Part shown: piece by piece, positions 35,356 to 47,634 of the stretch
Numbering within the stretch: the first letter of the stretch is position 1
How the letters are laid out: every line of letters begins with the position of its first letter
Assembly (NCBI GenBank): GCA_030704615.1
Contig: CM060731.1
Coordinates: 89,386,756 to 89,450,755, forward strand
Source of the DNA: Takakia lepidozioides
Taxonomy: Eukaryota > Streptophyta > Takakiopsida > Takakiales > Takakiaceae
DNA length: 64,000 nt
Reading direction: 5' to 3'
The notes under the pieces: generated by a model
What the model saw: the letters and a program-made list of their open reading frames with translations, nothing else
The model's database searches: none
What the model was told of the DNA's origin: nothing
Position numbers and translations under genes: made by a program

Positions 35356-38300
35356 ATGGAGTACAAACCGCCTGGGGCCGCCATGGTGGCCCCAGGTTTT
35401 GAGGGTATGAGGAATGGCGGTAGTAGGAAGCATATGGGGGAGACGAGGTTTGCTCCGAATGCATTTCAATATAATGGGAGAATTGCGATCGCCCTGGTTC
35501 CGTGTGTGATTCTGTTGCTGGGAGTGGGTGGAAAGCCCGTTTTGGCGACGCTCACTGTGGGTCTCATGGTGTCCTACATTCTTGATTCCCTGCAGTTCAA
35601 GCAGAGCGCAATGTTCGGGGTTTGGGGTGCTCTGTTTGCCACGGGCTTTGCCATGATTCTGTCGGGATCCACGTTCACGGCATCGGCGTCGATTCCTCTC
35701 TACATCCTCACCCTGTTTGTATCTTTTCAGCTCATGTTTCTTGTCGGGGTCTGGGCTTCCTTGCAATTCCGCTGGATGCAGCTGGAGAATCCATCGGTTG
35801 TTTTGGCCCTTGAGCGATTACTCTTTGCATGTATCCCGTTCACAGCTTGCACAATCCAAACATGGGGAGTGGTAGCTTCTGTCGGTATGGCGAACGCACC
35901 CTTCTACCTCATGATCTTCCTCTTCGAGCTATACTGGCTGTTTGCATTGCCGCATCCATCGTCTTTTCGGATGAAGAATGAGAGGTCGTATGGGGGGCAA
36001 TTCGCCGAAGAATCTCTAATTTCAGGGCAGCTTGAGGGGGCCTTCCACACGCTTGCATTGATGTTTTTGCCTCTCTTGTTTCATATCGGATCTCACCATG
36101 CCCGGCTCTTTTCATCTGCTAATGCCATCTGCGACCTCCTTCTCCTCTTCTTCGTTCCACTCCTTTTCCAGCTGTATGCATCTACACGGGGCGGCCTTTG
36201 GTGGCTTTACAAGGATGAGCGTCAGCTCCAACAAGTGAGAATTGTGAATGGTGCCATTGCGCTGCTGGTAGTGATTCTCTGCCTGGAAGTAAGGGTCGTG
36301 TTCTTCTCATTTGGCCAGTATATTCAATTTCCTCCACCTTGGAATTACCTTCTTGTGACTATTGCAGCCGTTGGAGGGGCAGCGGCTATGGGGGCCTACG
36401 CGGCAGGTCTGATAGGAGACTCAGCTGGTTCAGTAATTTTGACCTCCCTCATGGTGGCAGCTGCTTTTTCGGCAGCACTTGTGGTTGGATTGCCTCTCAA
36501 GGTATGCACAATGCCAGTCAATCCTTTGCTTGTTCATATTTCCCACAGGATTTGGTCTGATTCTGAAGCCTTAATATAATGAATCAATTTTACACCTTTA
36601 AGCCTCCGCAGTCATACCTGAACCATGGAAGGGTCCAAGATCATTAGACATGTATGTAAATTTATATCTATTTTTTATTAAAGTTTTCCTGTTCCGGATA
36701 CGGGATGTAAGCTCAAGAATTATCCTGGGTTTTTCAATCTTATCCCTTGCATCCCGGGAAACATTGAGCAAAGGACCATATAAAAGCTCACTCCACTCTG
36801 CCACCGACAGACTGCAAGAGAAACAGAGTGCACATTTCTATCATTTTTGGGCACCCTGATGCTGGGTTTACTCCAGCGCATCAGTCATCTCACAAGGAGG
36901 TTGCCTAAAAAGAAAGTCTTACCTACAGCCATTGGTGTCTTTGGCACAATCAAAGCTGTGCTCTTATGGATGGGGCATGATTAGGAGTTTATCAGATGAA
37001 AGGACTCCAGCAGGTGCACTAAACAGGCCAGGTGAGAACGTAATACATCTACAAAGGCTGCTCAAAATCTGTGATAAAGTGAGACTTGGGCACTTGTAGG
37101 TTCTCTGCATGCTTGAGAGAGTGTGTCTCCTCTTGTGTTTCCTTACTGGGGGTAAAGTTCAGTGAGACAAGCTGGGAGGTAATGGTGCACATAATTTTTT
37201 TCGGTTGTTTGAGTAGTAGTTCTTATCTTGCAATGCAGCCTTTCAGTATTGCCATAGTGTACATTCCTTTCTTTACTAAGCCTTCATCTGGCATGGTCAT
37301 CTGTGAATCCCATTTGCAGAAGAACATAATCAGGGTGTCAGAGTGAAGATATTGAAGGATGACAAAGCACACTAGAGTTGTCCAGTAATGTCTCGCAGGA
37401 TATTCTGCACCCATCACTCTCTTTGTGTGCCTTGTGCAGTTCTTACCGGCGCCAATTGTATCGGCATTCTACATCTCGCACTTTTGTTTGAAGAAGAGCA
37501 TAGTGTCCTATTTTATTTTCGTTGTATCAGCAATGGTGCCGCTGACCTGGTTTGTGGTGCACAACTTCTGGCACCTAAACATCTGGCTGGGAGGGGTACC
37601 TCTGAAGACTGTATGCAAGTTAGTCATTGGTGCTGCTGTGCTGGCAATGAGTGTTCCAGGGTTAGCCCTACTTCCCCGCAAAGCACACTACGTGGCAGAG
37701 GCTGGGCTCATAGGTTACGCAATTTTAGTATGCCACCTGGAGAATCGACTGTACAATTTTGGGAGCGTTTACTACTATGCTACAGATGAGGAGGCGGTTT
37801 ACCCAAGTTACCTGGTATTTTTCACCTCCGTCGTGGGTTTGGTGCTGGTTCGGCGTTTGGGAGCTGAGAAGAGGATTGGCTCATTGAGTGTATGGATGCT
37901 GGCATGCCTCTATTTATCAAAGCTGTCAATGCTGTTCCTCAGTTCTCCTTACATTGTGTGGGCAGGCCCTATCCTGCTTCTTGCCATCACGCCTCCACTC
38001 CTGCTGTACAAGTATTTCCCCAACATCTTTACCTTTCAGTTAATAATGTCCATATATCAAGCTCCCTCTCACTCATTCATCATCATTCTCCTTCCTCTCT
38101 CACTGTCTTTTGGTCCTGCTGTCCTCTTCATCTCTCAAATAAGGTGATACTTTGGAGCACAAACATCGTTGCAATATGGTACAGATTCTGGCAGTGGTGT
38201 GTTGATACATAATGTGATGCTCTTTTGGTCCTTAACCTGTGAATGGTGGCTTGTGGGTACTGAAATTGGACAATGTTTGATCTTAAATGTGTGTGTGCTG

Positions 38301-40113
38301 TCGCAGAGAGAGACAGAAGGGAGGGTCGAGAATGAAACCATGGCAAGGAATGGCTCATGCGGCTGTGGTTTGCATCGCAGTGTGGCTCTGCCGGTTCTCT
38401 CTATTTGAGGCTTTGAATTGGTGGACAGGATTAGTGCCATCGGATGGCCTTCTCTTGGGTTTTCTTGTACTGACTGCTGGTGTGGCAAGTGCTCCAATAG
38501 TCACCCAACATTTCTCCCATATTCAGGTACGCTATGTTACCTCTAGAGCAGCATCTGCCTTGTAACATTTAGTTGCAATTCATGGTAGGACAGTCTAATG
38601 ACGAGTCTCCATCCATGCCAGGCTGTCAGTCTTAGGCTGTCAAAGAAAGGGATTAAGGGTCATCCTGGACAATTTGGGATGCTATCTTCTTGTGGATAAA
38701 CGAATGGATGGAACAAACAAGGGATAGCACCTACTGAAACGACCAACCGTCAACTGTCCGTCTCATGATAGTCTATGCTTGTGGGTCATGCAGTCTGCCA
38801 AGAGGACATTGGTGCTCGTGATTGCATTGGGAGTGTTGCTGATCTTCATGCAGCCTCCAGTGCCTGAGGCGTGGACCTTTTGGTGGGATAAAGCTCACAT
38901 GCCTAATCGAGGTGGGGATAATGTGGCAATCTATGGAGCCCTTGCAAGCAAGCCGTCATGGCCTTCATGGCTTCTCCTTTTCACAATTATTACCTCACTG
39001 GCGGCACTGACATCAGCACTCCCAATTCAGAACCTCGTGGAGCTGCGAATACTTTATGCTATCGGGATGGGGATGAGTGTCGGAGTTTATCTCTGTGCCC
39101 AGTATTTCCTCCAGGCTGCTCTCTTGCATGCTTTGCTTGTAGGAGCCATGGTTTGCACTTCAGTGTTCCTGGTTTTTACGCACCTCCCGTCAGCATCCAG
39201 CCCCCGGTTTTTACCCGGGGTATTTGCTCTGTTGGTGGCCCTTTGCCCGGTGATTTATCTAGCAGAGGGACAGTTGAGGTTCCAAGCTGGAGAAAAAGCT
39301 GGGGATGAGGAAAGGTTTGTAGCTTTGCTAGCATTACAGGGTTCACGCGTCTCCCTTTTGGGACTGTATGCAGCAGTATTCATGGCAATCGCACTCGAGA
39401 TTAAGTTGAAGTTGTCAGCACTAGTGCGGGACAAGGCCTATGAAAAGACCGCAGGGCGGGCTGCAGGAGCTGGAGGTTTTATTCCAAAGTATCGCCTAAT
39501 GCAGCAGCGCAGGCCATCCACAGCCAACCCCCTCACTGTCAAGAAGCTCGCTGCTGAAGGCGCATGGATGCCAGCCATCGGAAACGTGGCAACCTTACTT
39601 TGCTTCAGTATTTGTCTGGTCCTCAACCACCATCTGACTGGGGGTGCTGACCGCTCGATCTTTTTCCTGGTACCAATTTTACTTCTTTTGAATCAGGATG
39701 TCAACCTGTCAGCAAGGTTTAGTGACCGGCAGCGGTACTTCCCCTTGACCACTGCGATTACTTTGTATTTGATCGTTTCTGGAGCCTATGGGTTGTGGAC
39801 TGAGGTCCGGCATGGGTATCCGAACTCTGACTGGGGGTTGCAGACTGGTGGACCTGGTCTATTCTACCTCGTGAAAAACACATTATTGCTTCTCTTGACC
39901 ATCCCAAATCACTTTCTGTTCAATCGTTTCATGTGGGACTATGCGAAGCAATCAAATTTTGCATTGCTGGTGACAATACCCTTAAATTTTCCAGCAGCCA
40001 TTATCACAGACATAGTCAGTATCAGACTGTTAGCTGTATTAGGAATTGTGTATGCTGCAGGCCAGTACCTGGTGTCTCGACACACTCGGATTGCTGGAAT
40101 GAAATTTATTTGA
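35356..40113 (+). CDS. NEF1: NEF1-like polytopic membrane protein
   Basis: Large plant membrane protein (about 1100 residues) related to NO EXINE FORMATION 1, needed in Arabidopsis for pollen wall patterning and reported from plastids. Exons: 35356-36501 (MEYKPPGAAMVAPGFEGMRN, then repeated membrane segments such as IAIALVPCVILLLGVGGKPV and LTVGLMVSYILDSLQF), 37399-38011 (GYSAPITLFVCLVQFLPAP, FVVHNFWHLNIWLGGVPLK), 38307-38526 (KPWQGMAHAAVVCIAVWLCR) and 38794-40113 (RTLVLVIALGVLLIFMQPPV, QNLVELRILYAIGMGMSVG, to stop TGA). About 20 hydrophobic segments are visible. Exons 2-3 and 3-4 join in phase; exon 1 to 2 is off by one, so a short exon between 36.5 and 37.4 kb or an indel is likely. The ATG at 35356 is the first in frame after an ATG-less stretch. 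In a non-seed organism a pollen role is impossible, so the ancestral role lies elsewhere. Confidence 0.85.
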
Positions 40114-42607
40114 GTTCAAATTTTGACACATAATTGTGAGATGGTCCAGAGGGATAGTGCGGCGGATGGTTTATCAATTTTGCATCACTTGAGTGTCAGT
40201 AAAGGAAGTGTGCAGAGTGAAAGCATGAACATAGCCAGGCATTTTGAAGACACTGAATTATGTGTTGTACATGCTATCTGGTTTACATAACATAGAGTAT
40301 GAAGAGAGAGATGAAGAATGATTGCAACAGGGTACCCACAAGCTCCCAGTGGAGAAGAATCCTCTCCTCTCCTTAGGGTATCTGATCATGGCTTCGGGTC
40401 TGTTTGGTAGGGCCTTCAGATTCCAGAAGTGCAAGGGGGGACTGCAAACAGGACACAAAGAGGTTGTACGTAATGAATTTGGTACAACTGTGGGTCCAGC
40501 CTGCACATGTGCTTACGGATCCGAGATGTAAACTTCCAAACTCAGATTGCTCAGATTGCTGCGAGGCGAACAGTCGGCCCTCCATATGTGTTAATCTTTG
40601 GGAGTAAGAAAAACTGTAACACTTAAAGGATTGTAACACTTTAACAGATACTAATTTAGGATCAATGAAAAGTAACATTTATAAAGTTCACTCTTACATG
40701 GGGTGCCCTAAAAAAAGTTCATGTTAATAGAACTACAAGAAGGGAAAAATTGCCATCACGGCTGATGATCTACATGTCTGATGTGAATGTCTCAACATCT
40801 CTACACCCTTTGCAGCTAACTTGTCTACCAAGTGCATAACATCGGTCGACCTCTGCTGCAAGAAATGATGCAATGTTTCAAGCTTTCAGCTTTCACTTAA
40901 TGTTTGTCCACTGGAGTCTCCATTATTAAGCTCCTTTATATATGCCCACTTGAGTTGATCACAGACTTAACTTGAGTGAATGAAGAGCACTTTAACACAT
41001 ACACATGGTCATTATATAAAGAGGGGAGTAACCAGTTGTTAACAGTTAAACACTTAACGCTTGCTTAGTTCACCCGAGTTAGGGAGTAAGAATTATGCTA
41101 ACATATAAAGTTTTTTAACGCTTGTGGATGTCACAGATATGGAGGGCCAGACTGTAGAAAGCTCAAAAAAAAGAAAAAAAGAAAAAAGAAAGAAAGCTCG
41201 TAGTAGCACAGGCTAGCTTACTGATCGGTGTAGAAGGTGTCAGTGCTTGGATCTGTAGTAGAAAGAAAGATAGCGTCGTCGAGGGGTGGCAACTGCTGCT
41301 GGTCCCACGGTTGAAGAAAATTCGCCGACAAGGGTGCGCGCACAGCTTGTATCATAACTTCTTGGAGGTTGTTCTTGAGGGATGCCACAAGTCCCAGTCG
41401 CTAGCTGCTCAACAGACCCAGTCAACAACAGGTCATCCAGCAGTCAGGAGGTTTTTCTATGGCGTGTCTGCACTGATCGTCATCACCCATCGATCCTCCA
41501 TCATCGTCTGAGTGACACGTCCGGCAGGATTATAGAGGGGGAGGAGCCAGGTGGGCGACAGCGTGGCGTAAATTCGCCATGCAAGGTGGCTAACCTACTC
41601 CATAACCAGCCCTTCAGTTCCCCCTCTCTTGTGCGTTCTTGAATCTTGTGCGGTTTCTGCTTTTTCAATTCCGTTTCTCAAGTTTCGGATTGGGTCGCAG
41701 TTGTCTCTCTCTGCCTCCTCCTCTGTTTTTGAGGTGATTCCTCTTCCTCTCTCGGTGGGTTTGAGCTCATATAGACCTTTGGGTTCGCAGGCGACTTTCT
41801 CTATCCTTGTTTTCGAACCCTGACATCCATTCCCGTCTCCCTCTTGTCCTGTTTTCAGGTCCCCCGGGACATTGACATTGGCACAGGAGCCTACAGGCCA
41901 GATATGCAACTTTTTCCGCGTATTGTAAGATTTCGACCACATCGCCTTTTGCACTATCCATTGTCTAGCGCTCTCTTCCCAGGCCAGATCCTTATCTGCC
42001 TTTTTTATCTCTTTTAAATTTTTGCTTTCTTGCCGTCGACTTCGAGGCATGGGTAGTTGGAGAGGGCATCGGCCTGTTATAAGCGTCGCTTCCACGGCCC
42101 CCTGTAAATGAGGGTGCCCTGGGAAACACTGTTCAGCATGCCTTCCAGTCTTTTTTGGAAGCAGCGCTCCTTCTTGCTTTCTTTTTCTGTTTCTCTCTTT
42201 GTGCACAATTGGTTAGCGTATCTCTCTTTCTTTCTCTTAGAGCTTCCGGCGACGTTATGAAGGTTGTTTCTTTCTTCTTCACAAGCACATTGCAATCGAA
42301 GAGTAGGAGAAAGGGTAGAAAAACTGGATCCTGATCCGCACTATTTTCATATTCTCTTCTATTCTGAAAAAGAAGAGAACCCTCTTTCTTACAGATTTAT
42401 TATGAATCTAGTAAAGCTTTGTGAGGGGCTTATTGATCCTGTATCGTCCCTGCATAATGGTGGTTTGATCAGAGAGTGGGGTGATTTAGGGTGGTTTCAG
42501 GACGCCGTACAAGAAGGTGTATTCAGTTGCCTTCTTCATCTTTCTGATATGCTGTTTCATCTTCTTCTTGGGCAGCATGTCGATAGGATGTGGCAGAGAA
42601 GCAGGGA
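40114..42607. other. intergenic region
   Basis: No convincing gene. 40.6-41.15 kb is AT-rich; 41.6-42.3 kb is pyrimidine-rich on the + strand and is probably the leader or promoter of the next gene. A minus-strand open frame at 41595-42206 is charged and low in complexity, most likely a by-product of that pyrimidine-rich leader. Confidence 0.4.
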
Positions 42608-43725
42608 ATGAATGGAGCCAGAGAGAGAAGAGGAGGACCATTAGTCAACAGGGTGCTTGGTAGAATGGACCAAGAAAGGCAGACAGGCAACGGGGGCCCC
42701 TACCAAGCACTCTTGAATATGGGTGATTATGGCAGTGGAACGGAAACCCAACCGTACGTGGGGCTGTATGACCGGCGTCTCCCATGCTGTGGTTGTGGCA
42801 TCGGCTGGTGCTCGTAAGTCCTCTTTTTGGCCCGCACCCATTCCCTTTGAGTGTCTCTCTCGTTCTAGGGATGAATTGGCCTTGTCCCTCATTGATCCAT
42901 CTCCCTGTCCCTGTTGTTTCGCCCTGCACTCAATCCAGAGTGATGAATTTCTGTGGTTAAAAACTAAAATCAATAACCCTGCAACCTGGCTGTCGAGTTT
43001 GCATGGGGACAAGTGCCTCTGTGAGCACCTTAATGGAAGTTGCAGGAAGATACGTCTGCACCTGCAGCTGAATTGTGGCGTTAAGCTAAACCCTGGTGGG
43101 TGCGAAAGCTCAGACAGGGTTAGTTCGCATGCGGTGGATGGATGGCTGTAAGGCTATGGCAAGCCAATGTTTGCAGGGAACAGCATTAGTACATTCTGTC
43201 CCTGTTGTCCTCTTTTGATAAATTTGGCACTGGTGATACAATGGTTCTACCATGTCGCAGAAAGCCGGTTCCTTGGCCCCAATATTCAGAATCTTCTTGT
43301 TCATCCATATCACAGGCACAAATTGTAGGTTCAGGATATTGCTGACACAACATGTGTGTCTGCGTACGATCGTGATGGGGAGGGGAAAAGAGACAACTTC
43401 TTCTGTTCTTCTGGGTCAGGACTGGCTTGGGAGTGAACTTGAAGAGTAGTCTGAAACCTCCTCTTGTTAACTTGTGTCACCCGATGGAGTAGAAAAGGAC
43501 TAAATTTTTACTGCACAATGCTAAATATTCATTTTCGAATCGTCACGGACCTTGGCTGAAGAACTGGTGCAACATCTAAGAACCCAGGGATGTGGGATGG
43601 GTTGCAGGTTTCTGATGGGATTTTTCCTTCCCTTGTTTTGGTACTATGGGACTTTCCTTTTTTTTGCAGCACAATATCAAAATGATCCACGTGAGCGGCC
43701 AGGGTTGGCAGCTTGTGCAATTGCC
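42608..43725 (+). CDS. L18ae-like small membrane protein (3' end not resolved)
   Basis: Member of the plant 'ribosomal protein L18ae family' of small membrane proteins, which are not ribosomal despite the name; function unknown. Exon 1 (ATG 42608 or 42719, ending 42813 at GTAAGT) encodes MGDYGSGTETQPYVGLYDRR and LPCCGCGIGWCS. Exon 2 (43608-43725, ending at GTAAGT) encodes FLMGFFLPLFWYYGTFLFFA, QYQNDPRERPGLAACAIA. The join is in phase 2 and rebuilds the family core: PCCGxGIGW, one hydrophobic segment, then a RERPGLxAxxIA motif. A last short exon, expected to carry a second hydrophobic segment, was not located between 43.73 and 44.5 kb. Confidence 0.75.
43143..43205 (+). mobile_element. short LINE fragment
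   Basis: GGCTATGGCAAGCCAATGTT and following bases repeat, in inverted orientation, the LINE piece at 26880-26960. It lies in intron 1 of the L18ae-like gene. Confidence 0.5.
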
Positions 43726-45728
43726 GTAAGTGCTTATTCTCCACAGCTTGTTCCTGGTCTTTTTGTCCATTTGTCAAGACTGTTAGTCACAGATTGAATT
43801 CTTCTCGTAGTCCAGGGTGAATGCTTAATCTAGTATGTTGAATTTTGCATTTATACTGCAAAAAGAGCATGTGGCTTTATACAGAGAGCCAGTATCTTGT
43901 TGCTATGCTTCATTGCAGGAACTGATTTGATCATAAGTGCTGCTCAGTATAAGGGGTGGCTTGGGTTCCATGGCTGTTTGTTGGGACTGGGGACAGGCAC
44001 TGGTGAATACAGTGGCATTGGTGATAGCATTGATGGTTCTATTAATTCAGCGAAAAGGCCTGACTGGCTTTAACTTTTTTACAGATGCTTGATGGTGTGC
44101 CAAAGTGCCACTGGTCATAAATCAAAATCTTTAGTCATTTGTATTTGCCCCTTCACTTCAATCTGTGTCTACAGAAGTTGAAACTTCTCACCTGTTTACA
44201 GATAAGCAGGACCTTTCTTTAAACTATGAGAGCAATTGAGAGTTCTCATTCCAACGTCGGAGATTTCCTACCATAGAACTAAAGCGGAGCTTGTAACCCA
44301 AGACTTTTTCCCTCATTGTCTTCGCAATTCAGAAAGGCAGGGGTGCAGCATGCATGGGTGAAAAGCATTTGTATTCTCTTAAAGAAAATGCAACATTTGG
44401 TTACAGTTATCATCCCTCCGAGTGCATATTACTGCCTGGCAGGTTATTCAGTCCAACAATTTGCTTGGCAGTTTAAGGCTTTTTTTTACTTGGGATACAA
44501 ACAAGAGTAGAGTGGAAAGATAGCTTCCTGCTATATGGTTGTAGAAGCGTGTATAATATGCAAGTAATTCAAGCTGAATACTTTGCCCCTTTCAAGATGT
44601 GGTGATGTTGTGGTGATGTTGTCAACTCATCGGTCGGCCAATGCCATGCACACAAGTTGTAGAGGTTAGCAGCTTGACTCTGCTCAGTAGAAAACAAGTA
44701 AGGAGGGGTTTCATTTACTGTAATGAGGAAAAGCATTTTGGAGGCAAAGTGACCAAGTTCAGGCAGATTGAAGAGCATCAGTTTGACTGTTCATTATTCT
44801 TTGAGGGAAGTTTAGAACAAGCACCAGGTGATTGGATTCCTTAGAACCAATTGAGATGTCTGGTTGACAGTACTCAAGCTAGATTTACAGTCTTCTCTGG
44901 TCTTCACAGTCTCATCACAGTAGGTCTGGAGTTTGAATTTGAGAGGAAGGGCCTGGCGCTATGATGGGTGATTCCGGCCTGCTTGGCGTCCTTTTCCTTT
45001 TTGGTGGACAAGTTCGCATTATAAAACCATGAACCTGCAGCTCATAACTTGCAAAATAACTCCTCTGTTTCCCTAAGCAGGTGATGCAGAAAATATATCT
45101 AATGCTTGTCAAGATTTGATGTCAATCCACCATTGAATAGCCATAGAGGCCTAGTTTCTCCCTCCTTACCATCCCCCTTTCCCTGAGGTCCAAGGTGGAG
45201 CAGAGATCCCCGCCTAATCTTTTATCCACACACGAGCTTCCGACAGTGGATCCACTGTGCCCCAGTGATATGGGTGATAACTTCCCAAATATATTGTACC
45301 ATCCTCTACCTTACCAGGGGCAAGGGACCTGGTGCTGCTGACCTTTATAGCACGAATTGTAGTAATACACATACATGCCAACAGCTGCTGTGTCTTTTGG
45401 TCCTGTCAGGGCTAAGTTCATGGGCAACAGCTTTATTACAGCTTCTAAGATCAACACTGGAAGAGATGGAATGTAGCAAAGCTGATGAAAATTCCACCAA
45501 AGTTTGTGCACAGGAGGATTGGACATACAATGGCTACCTCCATCATATACTTGCCCATCATAACCACCACAATTCACAGCAGGGTCACCCTAGGGACAAG
45601 CATGTGTTTTGAGAGTGCGTTTTGTTTGTCCCATCTCTCCCAATATTGTACACTGGATGGCCTCCAATTGTCAAGTTTGTATGAAATTGTGTGCTCAAAA
45701 GGTGGGCAGAAGATTGCTAGTTTGTTAC
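43726..45728. other. no confident gene
   Basis: Ordinary unique sequence. It may hold the last exon of the L18ae-like gene on + and later exons of the minus-strand gene at 45.7-46.4 kb, but none could be placed with consistent phase and family support. Confidence 0.4.
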
Positions 45729-46385
45729 CTCGCGGCTATGCTTCATAACACTATCGCTAAGAGTGGCTAGATGGCGCTTGGTTTCGCCTTGATCGATCAG
45801 CTTGTCAAATTGAGTCATGTTGGCACACTTCCGGATTACTGCCAAGGCCTCCTCCAGCTCTGGATTGAATGCATCGAACACCTGGCTGCCCTCCCCAACG
45901 TCATCATTGTTTGAGGACAATTATGTGATTTCCATGTCAGTTATTTAAAACCTTCTAATAGCAAACCAATAATTTGCATCTGATATTAGCATTTGCAGTG
46001 GGAAAGAAGAATCCTTCATGCAGATTCGCAGATTCACGGCAGATCGGAGATAGACTCTCCAGAGAGAGTGGGGCTATGTTCGGAGTGAAGTTGACACCAT
46101 GATTTGCAGTCAATATCTCCAAAGATTGAAGTGCAGCATAGGAGCAGTGATCTTTGTTCTCAGATTGTCCCGCCATAGACGGATGGGAGCAAAAATATAC
46201 CTGGCACCCAGGACATCACACAAGTTGGGATTTTGCTGCTCTGATTCGATCACGGTAGGCCATAGCTGCTGAACTATCAAAGCAATATCATGGCAATGTG
46301 TGCGGAAGGCTTTTGTTTCTTGCTGGGCGCCATCGATCGCCTCCATCAAATTTACGCATCTTTGTACACAGTCTGCTATCTGCAT
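45729..46385 (-). CDS. partial gene with a possible four-helix-bundle (HeLo/MLKL-like) N-terminus
   Basis: Exon 1 (46385-46201) starts MQIADCVQRCVNLMEAIDGA and continues TKAFRTHCHDIALIVQQLWP to a GTATAT donor. Exon 2 (45885-45729) is in phase and encodes QVFDAFNPELEEALAVIRKC, ANMTQFDKLIDQGETKRHLA, TLSDSVMKHSRE to a GTAACA donor. The pattern is amphipathic helices, a Glu-Leu-Glu-Glu-Ala-Leu run, a Cys near the end of the helix, and FDKLI. It resembles the four-helix N-terminal domain shared by plant MLKL-like, MCA and RPW8-type proteins. In those families the bundle mediates membrane association and is followed by kinase or repeat domains; here the downstream exons were not found. Assignment is tentative. 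Confidence 0.5.
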
Positions 46386-47634
46386 CGTTCTTCCTCCTCA
46401 CGCAGTCTAATCTTCCTTTTCTTTCCTTCGCTATCCTGACCATGTCCCGGAGCTCATCGTGCCTACGTGTACATCTGCGTCTCGAATCTTTCTTCAATTT
46501 CAGCTCCTACATACATCATTTGAACATCTCTATTCAAAACCTAAAATGATGTTGTCACTGTCTCTCTCCTTCTCTCCCTGTGCCCCCTCTTTTTCGCAGC
46601 GCATGAAGGACCTCAAACAACTTGGACATATTTCAAAAAGTCTTCAAGTTGCAGTCTATGTCGAATTGCCCGTCTTCCTGGCAGTGGTCATGCTGCAACT
46701 ACAGAAAATCCTTACTTCATACTAGATATTTCTCCATGTTTTCCTAAATCTACAAGCATCTGGATCCCTCCGAGTATTGAAACTCGTCAGCACGCAATTC
46801 TGCTCTGTAGTGTGAATAGAGGTAAAAATCTGCCGATATCGCTGTTAATGCAAATACACCTCATCCTCCATTTTGCCAAGAACTATAGCGCGTATTCCTA
46901 GAAATAGACTGAAAAGCTTCCGACCTCTGTAAGTTTACCATCTCCTCCAAACAAGATTTGCGCCCTTCCACACCATTGCTACTAAATCCACAAGCAAACT
47001 GACAAGATATAGAGAAATGTCACTGCAAAACACAACCCACAACCCTAAGATGAAACAGTTTCCTCCAGAAGCGATCTTCGGTCGCACTTCACATCCCATG
47101 TTGGAGCTTCCTCTGTGTTAACAACTCTGCATGCACTCACGCACTCCGAACGAATGTGAATCACCCCAATCTCAGAACAACACAGTCTTGTCATCCAGAT
47201 TCGCCTCACAGACAATCACTTTCAACAACACCCAACAAAAGACTACAAATTTGATTCCAAAACCAAAGTTTTTGTGGGCTTTGGGTCCCTGATCAACGGC
47301 ATGTGCCATGCCCTAGAAACAGTGGGTGGCTAACTTTTGGGAAGAGAGGGAAGCGGCAGGTCAAAGGGTGATAAATGCAGGATCCATCCGCACATGTCGC
47401 GAGCTGCCACAGAGAAGAGAGAGCTTGACTGCGCTCTTATGGGAGAAAGGTGGTGCTGTAGTTGGGTCAAGACTCAAGACGGTGCCGCGGGTAAAGCATA
47501 CCTAGGATTGTAGGGAGCGCAAGGCAATTTTGAAGGGTTGAGGGGGTTGGGTTCTCTCTCCGTCGTCTGCGGCTTGCTTGGGATCGCTCTTTCTGCCACA
47601 CAAATTGGAAAGGAATCTGGGATCGGCTGTAGAC
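46386..47634. other. divergent intergenic region
   Basis: Lies between the minus-strand gene start at 46385 and the p24 start at 47635, so it should contain two divergent promoters. No further gene seen. Confidence 0.4.

Noticed and set aside
35149-35766. Minus-strand open frame at the NEF1 start
   Set aside because: Overlaps NEF1 exon 1 antisense and lacks any domain.
41595-42206. Charged 203-codon minus-strand open frame
   Set aside because: Reverse of a pyrimidine-rich leader; composition is Lys/Arg/Glu low complexity without motifs.
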